Shown: in pieces, positions 21,741 through 33,737 of the stretch
How the letters are laid out: each line of letters begins with the position of its first letter
How positions within the stretch are numbered: the stretch's first letter is position 1
Source: Ulota crispa
Taxonomy: Eukaryota > Streptophyta > Bryopsida > Orthotrichales > Orthotrichaceae
Direction: 5' to 3'
Length of the DNA: 64,000 bases
NCBI GenBank assembly: GCA_963920765.1
Contig: OY987249.1
Location: 14,136,817-14,200,816, forward strand
The notes under the pieces: generated by a model
Database searches by the model: none
Told to the model about the DNA's origin: nothing
The model's input: only the letters and a program-made list of their open reading frames with translations
Position numbers and translations under genes: made by a program

Positions 21741-22242
21741 TGAGCTTTTCAAGGAAACATTTCACAGCCCAAAATAATCCTCCCAATTTTTGCCCCAATT
21801 TTTGTTAATTTTTGAAATTTCTCCTTTTTTATGTAAGCCATTAAATTTCAATTACCCCTTTGAATTTTTAAAATGGAATAATAATGTTTTGATCCACAAT
21901 TTGCACAATTTACATTCAAAATGATACATGTAAGCCATTAAATTTCAAATACCCTTTGAAGTTTAAAGTTGAATTGTAGCATTTTTGTTCACAATTTGCA
22001 CAATTTCCATTCAAATGGTACATCACTTCAAAGTTTTGCAATTACAATAATGTAAATCTTTATCTATACAAAAGCATCTATACATGTAATTCTACACAAA
22101 AGAATCTAGTATACATCTAGCAGCAAGTTCACTTTGAGTTCTTCAAAAATCCTTCAAGCTGTTTGCATCAACCGTGATGTTGAATGTGCATCCCGTGCAA
22201 TTAGTAATTGAGTCCCCACATTTGTTGTAGTGAATTGAGAAT
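21741..22242. other. AT-rich spacer, nothing recognised
   Basis: It contains a diverged direct repeat (around 21830-21890 and 21925-21990, both with GTAAGCCATTAAATTTCAA). No gene is supported. Confidence 0.45.
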
Positions 22243-24094
22243 TCACCACACTGTAGCCGAGACGTTTGCACCTTCTGGCCACTCACAAAGCATGACCTTC
22301 TCTAATTCAACAATATCAACTATATCATTTTGGATCACATAATCATGAGTTATAGGTGAGCTAGGAGCCAAAACAAATGTAGAATCCCCATCTACAACAC
22401 TTAGAACCTTAGCTGTATCGACATTTGAGATGGCTGGACTGGTAGGAGGTATCTCTTGAAAAGTACTAACTGTTGGCTCCAATTCCGGAACATCTTCCTC
22501 AGATTTATCCTGATTAGCAACAAGCAATGTGAGGACTGAATTGCCAGCAAGTTCTTGTCTCAAAAAGCTTTCAAAAACTTCCTTAAATACATCATTGTAC
22601 ATTACACGCTTCCCATCTTTTAACGGCTCAGCAATCACTTTTATTGCTACCATCTTCTAGAGATCAATTGACTGATCATAGCGTCAATAGGAAGCTTCAC
22701 TCCTATGGCCAATGATTGCCATGCCGACTTGTATAGGAACTCCTGCTTGGATCATGATTTGGATAGTGGTGTACCTAGGACTTTTATTAGTGTAGAACCC
22801 TAGTAAATTAATTAATGTCATCATATTTTTTGTCCATGCAGTAAGCACCTTAATGCCAACATTGTTGGTATTGAACCATGCCTACAAATACAATAAAAAG
22901 AATATGAGCAAAATACAAATTCAAAAGTAAGAATGCAGGAAATAAAAAGTCAGCAAAAATATATAAATTCTTAAAAATAAAATGTAAAAAATAAACTAAA
23001 AAAGGAAAGGACACTTACAATAGCCCTTAGATTTCCTCTAATTGCTTGGAGGAAGATGTGTCTACCAACTTCAGAGTCAACATTTGGAGGCATGTGCCTC
23101 ATCAGTTGCACATAGGTTGCTACTACATCCGGCTCATGGCATGTGATAGAGTCTTAAAAGTGCTCCTGCTGAAAACAAGTCATTGAGGTTTTATAATATT
23201 TACTATCACGCTCACTATACATCACAAACTTCCCATACTCATCTTCATTAGTAGTGAAATCAATGTCAAGTAATTTCCACAACTCTGAATATCTACATTT
23301 CATAAACCTACTAAGACAATAGTAGCACCAATGCTTCTGAACCCCTCTTGCATGGTTCAAAACATGTCCTGATCCTCTAAACATGCCTTTTCATCTTGCC
23401 ATTTTAATAGTTGACTTTTCTTCCTCTTTTTGTTTGCTCCTGCTTTAAGGAGCGATCCATAGCCTTTATCAAAGCAAGGTGAGGCTTCTAAAAGAAGGCA
23501 TGAGTCTATAGAAACACAAGTACTTCATCTTGATGAGTCTCACACCCGCTGAATTTGCCTTTGCCGCACCATTTGACTACATGCACAGAAGAGTTGTGAA
23601 AGAGTGCCACTAGGATAAAATCCACCATTCAACTTCCTGACACTAAGAAGAAACAGAACAAGCCCTTTTGCAAGTATAGGAAAAGGCAATTCTTCTAGTT
23701 CTACCTCTTCATGGAACTTCTTAGCTATCTACCATTTTCTAAAACGGCGTTTGAACCAACGCTCACCACCAACACTACAATTAGCACCGCCTTAGTTAAT
23801 CTCCTTTAAGTCCTCTTCATCTACTTCAACAAAGCCTTCATCTACAACACCAACTCCTCTAGCAACCTCAACAACATTACCAACCACCAATTCTTCATCC
23901 AGGTTTATGAAACCGTCACTAAATATTTTGCTTGCCAAAGTGTACGCCTCAAAATTATCATCAGGAGTAGACAAGTCATCAAAATTGAATTCGAATGAAG
24001 GATCTTCAAAAGAAGAGATGATAGATTCATCATCGACCTCATAATCCACAGCTTTCAACTCATTGGTTGGTGTAGTTGACATATCCCGCTGCAA
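22243..24094 (-). pseudogene. decayed tyrosine recombinase, Crypton/DUF3504-like
   Basis: Read on the minus strand, conceptual pieces in several frames follow the order of Crypton/DUF3504 tyrosine recombinases. First is an acidic segment with an open frame (24094-23792). Next is a core-binding-like piece (around 23690-23580: LSVRKLNGGFYPSGTLSQLF), then LALIKAMDRSLKQ (about 23485-23445). Then comes RYSELWKLLDIDF (about 23300-23260; candidate first Arg) and VVATYVQLMRHMPPNV. A possible GT-AG intron lies near 23020-22883. Last come YTNKSPRYTT and AGVPIQVGMAIIGHRSEAS (22800-22690), which match the family's YTNHSLRAT and GHRS boxes. Several in-frame stops and frame changes break it, and the His of box II reads Lys, so it is not functional as it stands. 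The family call is by recalled motif resemblance; element ends are unknown. Confidence 0.6.
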
Positions 24095-24457
24095 GTGGAG
24101 CCCGGCAAATTATATCCACAAACACTCCTCTCAGTAACCATTCCATAGTACAATACCACACTTTGAGCTTAAGGCATTTCATGCAACTCGATTGACTTTG
24201 GCCAACTTGAAGAAGACTAAGCAACCATGTTTATAATGATGTTTATAACTTTGCCCAAATCATTTGTTTCATTCAAATAATTGGTTGCACACCTACTCTC
24301 AAACCATAGAATAGTGATAGTAGATGGAGAGAGCAAAAGGCTTCAAATGGAAACAGGGTTGTCATTCAACCCTCTCTAATGGTACTCTAACATTCAATCC
24401 TCCCAGCAATAAATTGGTATCTAGTCCTCTAATAACACTTACATTTAACCTTCTTAA
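24095..24457. other. spacer upstream of the broken recombinase
   Basis: No gene is seen. This may include the 5' part of the element that carried the recombinase, but no terminal signal was recognised. Confidence 0.35.
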
Positions 24458-24812
24458 ACCCCTAAACGTGCAAGGAGAAAATCCCTCTTTGCCCAAAAAA
24501 TACCCTCCAAGATGGGAAAAAGCCTTTTTCATCCAATCTTTTTTTCAAAGTGGTCACAAAGATGTGTTACGTTGTGGAATGCCAAAAATTGCCTCATTGA
24601 ATGCCCCCTTATCTGAAAACTTTAATTTGTAAGAAGATTTAGAAGCACAGTTTCAAGTCCCATGTTACCTTTCTTTCAAATTCTTATGAGGATAGCATGC
24701 CCTATTGACTTTTGTAACTTTTGGGGACAATAGTGTATTGTGTGGGCACATGCCACACCACAGTAGAGTATTGTAGCAGGGCAATCATAGGAACCAACTA
24801 GACATTCAAGGG
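24458..24812. mobile_element. TTAA-flanked MITE, 360-bp family
   Basis: TTAA at 24454-24457 and 24813-24816, left end ACCCCTAAACGTGCAAGG. The interior shares CAAGTCCCATGTTACC, TATTGACTTTTGTAACTTTT and the hairpin-like CATGCCACACCACAGTAGAG with the other copies. Confidence 0.72.
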
Positions 24813-24816
24813 TTAA

Positions 24817-25265
24817 TAGTACACTCGCATTCATTTGGCCCTCTAACATACATTCAATCTTTTCTAACAATACACCAACATTCAACTCTCCCAATGATAG
24901 GTTGACATTTGCCCTCTAACAACACTTACATCTAACCTTCAATAATGATACACCAATGTTTAATCTTATTTACTTACTACTGGATTTTGTGCTCTCAAAA
25001 AATTCATTGATATTTAACTTTCTCTACTTCTTTAAAGACCTTCTCTACATTTTCTTAAGACAATGATATCCAAGCCTCCATAGTGATCCATGTTATAGTT
25101 GGGCATCCCCTCTCACGTGCTGAGAATGTTTTAATTGCAACATATTGGTGTATGTTAGAGACATGATTGAACAACTTTCACATGTCAAGTTGTGAACACA
25201 TCTACAATGGTATATCTACAGTGTCCTTTTTCAAGTTTGATATCTCTTTTTAGAAACTGATACTC
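24817..25265. other. AT-rich spacer, nothing recognised
   Basis: A loosely repeated CAACATTCAACCCTC-type phrase recurs here and just upstream of 24454. No gene is supported. Confidence 0.4.
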
Positions 25266-25269
25266 TTAA

Positions 25270-25556
25270 CCCCTAAATGCCCAAGGCACCCAATTTGGAT
25301 GTTTACAAAACTTTGGAAGATGAATAAAAACATATCAATTCACTATTTTTAGTAAATTTTTTAACAATACAAGTATGTTTTGAAGTCTAATTTCAACGTC
25401 AAAAATTTGATTTTGAAAAAGAATGTTCATGATTTTTTTACTTAAGCTTTTATACAATGGTGTCCATTGCAATCTTGAGTTTTCTAGTATTGGAAAATCT
25501 TGAAAATGAGCCTCAAACACACTAGAGCTTCAAGAAAAATCCGCATTAAAGATTCA

Positions 25557-25618
<62 letters not shown>

Positions 25619-25619
25619 G

Positions 25620-25651
<32 letters not shown>

Positions 25652-25987
25652 AAAGAGTAGATTTTGAAAGCCATAAAATAATTTAAGTTAGACTTGTAAT
25701 GACCTTAAACTTCGTACTTTTTTGGTGACCAATTTTTTAGATTTGACATGTGGAATGAAGATTGGAAGCCGTGAAGTCACTTTTGCAATTTTAACACCCT
25801 CATGTTCAAACATTATAATCTTTCAAACTATAAATATTGTTGTATTTTCTTTTTCCAAGTAATCTCTAACATATTTAGTTTCAATTTGTGCTTATTAAAA
25901 AATTGATGATATTTACAAAAACGTTGGTTGATTATTTAATTTCATGGAAAGTCCAAGAAGCTCAAAAAGGCCTTGGGCATTTAGGGG
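25270..25987. mobile_element. TTAA-flanked element, 718 bp, with AT microsatellite
   Basis: Flanked by TTAA (25266-25269 and 25988-25991), ends CCCCTAAATGCCCAAGGC and GGCCTTGGGCATTTAGGGG. A long AT dinucleotide run occupies about 25559-25650. A diverged copy lies inverted at 51667-52300 (shared text around GAAAATGAGCCTCAAA). Confidence 0.78.
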
Positions 25988-25991
25988 TTAA

Positions 25992-28326
25992 AGAAACATG
26001 TAAATATTTTCTTTAACATGCAAATTAAAGTTATATGAAATTCACTTTAAATCATCTATTTGGAATTCTTTTGGAGTTAATTGTGGTTTTTTGAAGTTGA
26101 AGGTTTTAGCCTCCAGAAGTCCAAAAGTATTCTAAATGAATGCATCCCCAATTAAAACAGTTGGAATTGTAAATACGTTAGAAATTATTATCACCAAATA
26201 TAGTAGATATTTAAGGTAGGATTTGAAAGCAAGGACAATGATAGCACACCACACACTAGAGTGCATTTTTGATAGAGTGCATTTTTGAAACTCATTTAAA
26301 CCTTATATAAATGCAATAAAAACAAACCAAAGTAAAATGATCTATAACCTTCTACCATTTATAAAAATATCACACATGCAATGACAGTAGTTTGATTCCT
26401 TTATTATAATACTTTTCTATTCGGATACCCTGACCTGAAATGCTCACAGGTGCATGTATTTACTCCACAAAACGAGAGTGAAGGGGAGAACCAGTTCTCA
26501 ACGCATTACAAAATCAATTCAAAATTGCTAAAACACTTAAAACAGCAAAATACTACTTTCTAGCTTAATTTTTGTTACTCACAATACATACCATTGAGTC
26601 TATGTGGCCTATTCTAAATCACTCACTTTGACGTTAACTTGAACTCCTTTACATAGTGAATTTAAATTAATGTGCGCATTGAATCGACATTGTAGTCAAA
26701 GATCATACTTCAACTATAAAATTGCAGAAATCATCACTTTCGAACTAAAAACAAAATAGTATTGAAGTGTTAGTTCTATCAAATTTTGTGCATTTTTGAT
26801 GTCAAACGATAGGATGACATGATAGCATTGTACAACCGCATTTGAAAAGTCACAAAACCATCCAATTCGCAACTGTAATTCAGACCAACCTACTACAAGT
26901 TGATGATCCCTTTTCTACAGCTTGAGCAAGTCATTGAGTAAAATACACGCTTCATGATGATCCAAAGTAACGCTTGGTAGTACAAAGTATCTAAACAAGC
27001 CAATGAATCCATCATCGCAAATGCACAACTGCATATGCGGGCATAATCATAAGATTCCACAAAACTGCAACCGAGATAACCACAGAGCATCGGTGCAGTT
27101 CTGGATCGTCAACCATCTTCCACACCACATCCATTTTACGTACAAAGTCCAAATTAGGTGCTTATCCAATTCCGAATCTGTGATTCATATGAACTATGTA
27201 CTCAACTCGATGTTTCTATCAACACTTGTGTAGCGAGGTTGCTGCTGCAGCTGACTTTTATCCCACATGGGTAGCAGGAATAGTGCTACACATTAAATAT
27301 CCTTATGCAATGATCCAGAGAATATCGCAGTAATATTAAGCACTGTACATCCTTAGAATCCATATACAGCATTTAGACAAACAGAATCCATTGATTTGGA
27401 ACCCTTGGGCTTTCGCAACCCTTAGCAAGGGCAGGGAGGAGCAATGTAATAACCTCTAGTCTTTGCTGAAGTGGAGAACTCAAAACTTGTGTGTCAAACT
27501 TGCAAACGAGCGTTGAATCAAAAACTTGGCCCCTTCCACAGATCTTGATTGAAAATTTCCATGTTCCGGACACCGGGCTTTTTCAGACAGTTGTGTCTCT
27601 TCGTCAGCACGATACTTGGATGTAGCTCCCATTCCTTTCCCTTCGGACATCAGAGTCACCCCTGCGACCAAAGAGGGAAATAACCACTTATTAGCCATTA
27701 TGAAACACACACTTGGTTACCACAATTGACGCTTATGCTCAAGGGAAGTCAAACAAACAGCCGCCATGCAAATTAAGTCCACATTCTGTACTCGTTTCTC
27801 CGAAAATCTAATAGAGCATTTGGTTAGGAAATTCCAAACATAGAGTGCTAATCTAAGACCTAAACAAGACTCTTGTTTCTCTTACCCTTCTTGCAAAGCA
27901 AGGGCAATGTCCCTCATAAACAAATAGACTCTACAAACTCTATATTAGTCACCTAAGCAGATCTTTCAAAAACCGATTTACCTGTAAAATACGTTTTTCT
28001 ATGGACTTGTTAATACTTAGTGAACCAATTGCATGGCATTCTTAATAAACGTCATATGTTGAGGTCCTACTCAAAGACGGATATTACACTCTGACAAAAC
28101 AAATTAGTGGAAGATAGCGTAACAAACCTTGGTAAGACCAGTTGCTGGTATTAAAAACTGAATTGCTTGTGGTCTCAAAGTTGGTATGGAAAATCACATG
28201 ATTCTCACCACAATGCTGTAGCTGTCTTCTCACCAGCAAGTTCGAGTCTTCATGTTCATTGAAAATGCCGCATCAACAAATACATGAACAAGCTCTATTG
28301 CACATAAAAAAAGCATTTAATGTAAT
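25992..28326. other. spacer and probable mTERF 3' region
   Basis: No coding gene is supported. On the minus strand, the 3' untranslated region of the mTERF gene probably enters from 28,326. A possible untranslated-region intron has a donor near 28,128 and an acceptor (GTCGCAG) near 27,664. The minus frame at 27480-27710 resembles no family I know. Confidence 0.35.
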
Positions 28327-29760
28327 TCAGCCCGCATTCGCCTCCAAGGGATCTTTGTACATGGACTCAGCCAAAGGATGCAACAGCAAGTATCTCTCTT
28401 TGAAATACTCCTCGGAGCCACCAATAATAGTTCGAAGAGAGTAACGCTTCTGTGGCAACAACCCTTCCGCAAGCAGCCATGCGAACACCCGGTGCCGAGG
28501 TTTAATCCTCCTCTCAAGACTGTAGGTCACAAACGCCGTGAACGTCAACACCTCCTTCAGAGACCGATTCATAACATTCGTAAGGAACTCAAACTTCTTC
28601 TGCAGATGAATCTCAGTACTACTAAGAATTGTAGGATGCATCTTCAAAATCGAACAGACTTCCTCTTGAGTGAAGCCAATATTTTGCACATTCACAAACC
28701 CTAATTTCAACGACTCCAGCGACTTCCCAAGCAGGTCTGGATGGAGTGTAAGAAGATTGACGAGATTCTTCCCTTTCAATCCTTTGCTTCCAAAAAACTC
28801 CACTTTCAAATTCATCGTGTCTAAATTCGATGTCAGCACCGCTGGGTACCTGCATATCATCTCTCCCAAACGAGCTCGCTGTACACCTACAGCTTCCAAA
28901 TACTTCAGCTTAGGCATCACATTCTCTCCGATGCTTAAACAAAGCAAACTTGGCTGCTCCATGATCAGTTTCCCTAAACTCTCCCTTTTCACACCAAGGC
29001 TCAAGAAAAACGCCACTTTAGGTTGGAGACTTATATCGTGTCGGTAACCTAAATAATATGGCGATAAGGAAACAACTTTTCCTATCTTCGCTTCTGTTAC
29101 ACCTAACCCTAACAGAAACTCCACGGTAGCTTGAAGCTGTAGCTCTTTACTTGCGGCTAAGGACTGCGGATAAATCCTCACAACGCGCTCCAGCTGCTTG
29201 GATGTCAATCCACATGAACTCAAGTAAGCCAAATTTTCACTAAACACATTGCGCTCTACAATGCGTAAAACTAATTGAGGATTCTTGTCCAGAATTCGAG
29301 GCACCAGCTGCTCTGAAACCCCGAACCTTTTCATAACGCCTAACAATGACACAATTCCGTCCTTGAAAGCAACAGACATCACCAAGGGATACTTCTTCAC
29401 TAATCGCGTCAGTTTCTCCGTCTCTATCCCAAGCGTTGTCAGAAATTCAAAACTCGACTCTCGATCCGCCTCGGTAAATCCCGGCATAGAAAACTCCGCA
29501 TCCACATCCACATCCACATCCACGTCCGAATTAATCTCCAAACTAGAATAGCGATGGAAAGATTGATCACCAGCTAACCACCCCGGTCTAACCCTAACCG
29601 TAAGCTCCCCCGGCTCGCTCGCAGCAACGCCATTTCCAATCCTGCGTGCGGCTTGAATGACTTCCATAGAATACAAAGGAGGACAGTACACGGCCTTCTT
29701 GCCCCGCGAATGCAAGATTCGAAGTGCAAACACGGAGCATTGCTTCCACAAGGTTGACAT
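28327..29760 (-). CDS. organellar mTERF-family protein, single exon
   Basis: A 477-aa intact reading frame. It encodes a mitochondrial transcription termination factor (mTERF) family protein, nucleic-acid-binding helical-repeat proteins that act in plant mitochondria or chloroplasts in transcription termination, splicing or translation. The first 50-60 residues are Arg/Ser-containing with few acids, consistent with an organellar transit peptide. From about residue 105 to 430 there are roughly nine repeats of the form FLxxLGVxxxxIxxxVxxxPxxL, for example VEFLLGLGVTEAKIGKVV and LKYLEAVGVQRARLGEMI. The C-terminal YSLERRIKPRH is typical of plant members. The start ATG (29760-29758) is the first in this frame before the presequence and lies inside a tandem repeat that repeats the ATG upstream. 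Absence of introns is common in plant mTERFs. The subfamily and target organelle are not assigned. Confidence 0.92.
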   Translation of the reverse strand: MSTLWKQCSVFALRILHSRGKKAVYCPPLYSMEVIQAARRIGNGVAASEPGELTVRVRPGWLAGDQSFHRYSSLEINSDVDVDVDVDAEFSMPGFTEADRESSFEFLTTLGIETEKLTRLVKKYPLVMSVAFKDGIVSLLGVMKRFGVSEQLVPRILDKNPQLVLRIVERNVFSENLAYLSSCGLTSKQLERVVRIYPQSLAASKELQLQATVEFLLGLGVTEAKIGKVVSLSPYYLGYRHDISLQPKVAFFLSLGVKRESLGKLIMEQPSLLCLSIGENVMPKLKYLEAVGVQRARLGEMICRYPAVLTSNLDTMNLKVEFFGSKGLKGKNLVNLLTLHPDLLGKSLESLKLGFVNVQNIGFTQEEVCSILKMHPTILSSTEIHLQKKFEFLTNVMNRSLKEVLTFTAFVTYSLERRIKPRHRVFAWLLAEGLLPQKRYSLRTIIGGSEEYFKERYLLLHPLAESMYKDPLEANAG

Positions 29761-30240
29761 CGTTTGTGACGCTTGCTCACGAAGGGATCCACAGTCTTCT
29801 CAGTCACGTAAAAATCCGGAATTCTCCATCATGAACTTGAATCTCGACATAAACAAGCTCCTGTTCTTGTTGCGGACATCGTTTGTGACGCTTGCTCACG
29901 AAGGAATCCACAGTCTTGTCAGTCACGTGAGAAGCCGGAATTTTCCATTGTCAAATTGAATATCAACATACACAAGCTCCCATTCTTGTTGCGGACATCG
30001 TTTGTGACGCTTGCTCACGAAGGGATCCACTGACAGTCTTCTCAGTCCCGTAAAAAGCCGGAATTCTCTGTTGTCAACTTGAATGTCGAAATAAACAAGC
30101 TCCCATTCTTGTTGCGGACATCGCTTGTGACGCTTGCTCACGAAGGGATCCACAGTCTTCTCAGTCACGTGAGAAGTCGAAATTCTCCATTGTCAGCTTG
30201 AATCTCGACGTAAACAAGCTCCCATTCTCGTTGCAAACAC
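29757..30240 (-). repeat. 119-bp tandem repeat of the mTERF leader, 4 copies
   Basis: Four units with landmark CGTTTGTGACGCTTGCTCAC (plus strand) at 29761, 29880, 29999 and 30122, spacing 119, 119 and 123. Read on the mTERF strand each unit ends in CACAAACGATGTC, so each carries an ATG in the same context as the gene's own start. The three upstream ATGs (29879, 29998, 30121) open short frames of 16, 11 and 15 codons. Confidence 0.93.
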
Positions 30241-30819
30241 GAATCCGCGACAATCGCGCACCATCCGTGCAGATTTTGGTGAAGAACTCGGTGTCGTGAT
30301 TGGAATTAGGAGTAGGGTTTGTCCCCTGTTGCATTGGAAGAACGTTCTGAAAATGCGGGACTCTCGGATTGCTGAAGAACGTGGACGGATGAATAGTAGT
30401 GTGTGTGATGAATGGGAGTGTTTTAGATGAATGGAGAACGGTCAGATGAATAGATGATGATGGACATTTTGAAATGGGAATGAATAGGGGGACGCCCCCG
30501 GTTGCTAGCCTAGCATTGTTAACGGGCTGGACCCCCTCAGGTCGAGGGATATTCCCCCTCAATACCTGGGGGGGAGAATTAAGTTTAAGATGATGCGAGC
30601 TGATTGGCTTTTGTTGGGACCTTGTGGTTTAGATTTGTTGGGGTTCCCTATATTGGGGAGCAAAAGGGAACTCCCCAATGAAGGTTAATAATGTTATGTA
30701 GGGAGACAGTTCTATAACCCAACTTATTAAATTTGAAATTATTTTTACATTGAAATATGAAGTAAAATTAAAACAATATTTTAGTGCACATTTGCATCTG
30801 AAAGTGTTGCAAACATATA
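30241..30819 (-). promoter_or_regulatory. region upstream of mTERF, probable promoter
   Basis: Moderately GC-rich up to about 30,570, then AT-rich. No gene is recognised. It is placed as the probable promoter and distal leader of the mTERF gene by position only. Confidence 0.3.
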
Positions 30820-31178
30820 CTCCCTCCGTCCCAAAATGATCTTCCTATTACACAAAATGTTATAGATTAAGCTTGAAAAGAACCATATGTCTATTAATTT
30901 TTAATTTATGAATAGAGTTTAATGTCCTCCTGTTGTTTTGAAATTTTGAGTTTCAAATTAGTTTTCAAAATGCACTTTCAAAGTGCTTGAAAATTGAATT
31001 TTTGAGGCACTTTTGAAGAGCACCGGTGGCCACTCACTTGATGACAAAGGATTGGTTAGCATACCTGTGCTTTTGGACTATGTGCAAATATTGCTAGCTT
31101 CTTTCCTCCTCCAACAAGAAGATCATTTTGGGACACTAAAAAAAGGCCAACAAGAAGATCATTTTGGGACAGAGGGAG
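30820..31178. mobile_element. Stowaway MITE
   Basis: The left end CTCCCTCCGTCCCAAAATGA and the right end GATCATTTTGGGACAGAGGGAG are inverted repeats matching the well-known plant Stowaway terminus. TA precedes the left end; the right flank is CA, a decayed target site. The phrase AACAAGAAGATCATTTTGGG is duplicated near the right end. Confidence 0.88.
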
Positions 31179-31439
31179 CAACAAATATGTCTCATTTGTG
31201 ACATGGTCAAGAGTTAAACTATGCATGTGCTAAAATATTGTTTTGGTTTTATTTCACATTTCCATGTAATAATAATCTCAAATTTAATAGGTTGGGCTAT
31301 AGGGATGTCCACGTAGCAACTCAGGGTGTCCCCTTGTTCATTCCCTTGAAATACATGGAGAGATTCGTACACATACAACTCTATACTTTCACGCTATTCT
31401 AACAAACAGCTACTCTAATAGTAATGTGAATGAACTAAA

Positions 31440-31760
31440 GAGAAAATTGTATGAATACCCCTAAAGTTTGCCATATTTGTATAGATATCCTTGATTTTTC
31501 AGAAATTGCGCAAATATCCTTGGACCACAATTTTTAGGTGTTTGTTCTATTGTGCATGATATTTCTTTTTCCCTTGCATGCACACTACTTCTTTTTTATT
31601 CTATTGTACTCCTTGCTTTAACATTTATCACAAAGGAAGTAATGTGCATAACAAAACAAACACCTTAAAAATATGGTCCAAAAGCATATGTGCAATATCT
31701 GAAAAACCAAGGGTACAATACAAATATGGCTAAATTCAAGGGTATCCATAAAGTCTTCCC
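31440..31760. mobile_element. GGGAAAATTT-family MITE, intergenic copy
   Basis: The ends (GAGAAAATTGTATGAATACC and GGTATCCATAAAGTCTTCCC) and interior match 17020-17368, for example TTTTTAGGTGTTTGTTCTATTG. No clear target duplication remains. Confidence 0.75.
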
Positions 31761-32405
31761 TTTATTTTAATGAGACAAATCTTCTACTAAAATAACCTTA
31801 CAGTTGTTGAAAAAACATCAAATTCTTATACAAATAAAAAAAAAAAAAAAAATCGATGTATTGGCTACTCTAAATTCATACTCAAAAAATATGATAATCT
31901 AAAATAAAATATAATGAGATGTTCTTTTGTAAATGATAGATGATCAAAAAAAAGTTCTATAGTGGAATGTGATATCAGACTCAATAATAATAATAACTTT
32001 TTACCTACTATTAATATAAAAAATATATCAAAAACCTTTAATATTATCAAAATAAATGGTGAGATTGATTTTTACAAAAGGGCAACTTATTTTGTTTAGA
32101 TATTTTCATATGAAATTTTGTCAAGAAACACCAAAGTCACATTTATCTAAATATAAACTGTCTAGATTTTATGTCTAATTCTAGACTAAACAGATACGTA
32201 AAAAATTTAGATTTTATGACAAAACACCAAAACATCTCTCAAGTTATTAGTAAATCAATGAGCAATATCCCAATGTATTGCATATATCTCCGTAAGAATA
32301 TAAGTTGAATTATTATTTTTGAACTTTGGACCATCTAAACTTGATTAAATATGGTATACTACTTATGAGAAACAAAAACATAACTCAAGGAAGGTAAACA
32401 ATATC
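31761..32405. other. AT-rich spacer, nothing recognised
   Basis: No gene or repeat structure could be supported in this stretch. Confidence 0.5.
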
Positions 32406-32409
32406 TTAA

Positions 32410-32770
32410 CCCCTAAACGTCCGAGAGGAAAAACATTGTCCTTTGGCTCTGAAAAAAATTCTATAGTCCACAGGAAATTGTTTTTTATTTGATTTTTTTC
32501 CAGAAGTTATAAAAAACACGTAGTGTATCATGGAAGGCAAAAAAAATCATTAAATACACTCATTTTTTTAGGTATTGCAAGTTGTGAGAAAATTTAAAAT
32601 CATGGTGTTAGGTCCCAAGTTATCCTTACTCCTTATTGTAATTTTCATGAGATCAGCTTGCACTGTTGACTTTTTTACATTTAGAAGCAATACTGCTGGT
32701 GCCCATGTGCAAAAACACTATAGACTGCTACAAGCACGGCATGCCATGGTGACCATCTGTCCTTTAAGGG
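32410..32770. mobile_element. TTAA-flanked MITE, 360-bp family
   Basis: TTAA at 32406-32409 and 32771-32774, ends CCCCTAAACGTCCGAGAGG and CATCTGTCCTTTAAGGG. The interior shares GGCTCTGAAAAAAATTC and CACTGTTGACTTTTT with 20322-20713 and 58548-58897. Confidence 0.82.
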
Positions 32771-32774
32771 TTAA

Positions 32775-33733
32775 GGAATTATAAAACAATGTGTTAATGT
32801 GATTTTTGAAGATTGTCAATATCCTATCTTAATTTACACAAGTAACATAATTAAAATCTTATAAATTTGAGATTATAAAATAACATCGATTATTTGGCAT
32901 GAATGTTTTGAAGACTTAGATAAGACATACATGTAGTTTATACTATTATCATTGGGCCTTAGACAAAAATCAATAAAAAATAGCTATAATATATCAAATG
33001 ACATGGTTATGGTCTCATGTGAAAGATAATCAAGTCAAGGTTTTTTATCAAGTTCCAAATTTATAAATGAGTGAAGTATGAGTTGATTATTAAGGTTTCA
33101 ATGAGGTAAGGTCAAGATTTTGCTCAAATTTGAAATTGCCCTATTATCACTTCCTTATCACTTTCTTAGAGGTTTACATTGTCATACATGACAATAATTT
33201 GTCATTTTCATATTTGAACTTCTTCTTCCTTTCTTTTACCTTTGTGGTCATCCATAAGTGCTAACTTAAGTGACAAACTTTAATTTGTTTTGGTATTTTG
33301 CAACTGACATTGCTATAGCTAAGGCATTGGGGTAATAAATTGTATACCTAACTAAGATCTTCATAGTTAATACGCTATATCTTTTGCAAATTTTGGTCAA
33401 ATGGAACAAAAATTGCACTACTTGTAAAGAACTCTAAGACCTTTCTTGCAGTATTTGTAAACTTAGATTTGAAACCAAACACTAAAAGATATAAATTTTT
33501 GAATATAGAGAAGTGATAATCGAAGCGGAGTGATAATAGGGTAAACTACCACTATCATTTATTTATCGTTGAAATGTGAATTAGAGATTGTATTGCATAC
33601 GTTTTTATTACGAGATAGAGATAGTTGCAGAAACACCTCACGACTGTGCAAAACACTATTTCAAGTTGCAATATTGAAATTACAATGAGCATCATAGCTG
33701 CAAAGGCCTTTATTAGATTGCAACCAAAGAGTT
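32775..33733. other. AT-rich spacer, nothing recognised
   Basis: Non-coding by inspection. No inverted or tandem repeats were noticed. Confidence 0.5.
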
Positions 33734-33737
33734 TTAA

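Noticed and set aside
29923..30168. Minus frame repeating VDPFVSKRHKR
   Set aside because: It reads through the 119-bp leader repeat in a frame different from mTERF; a repeat artefact.
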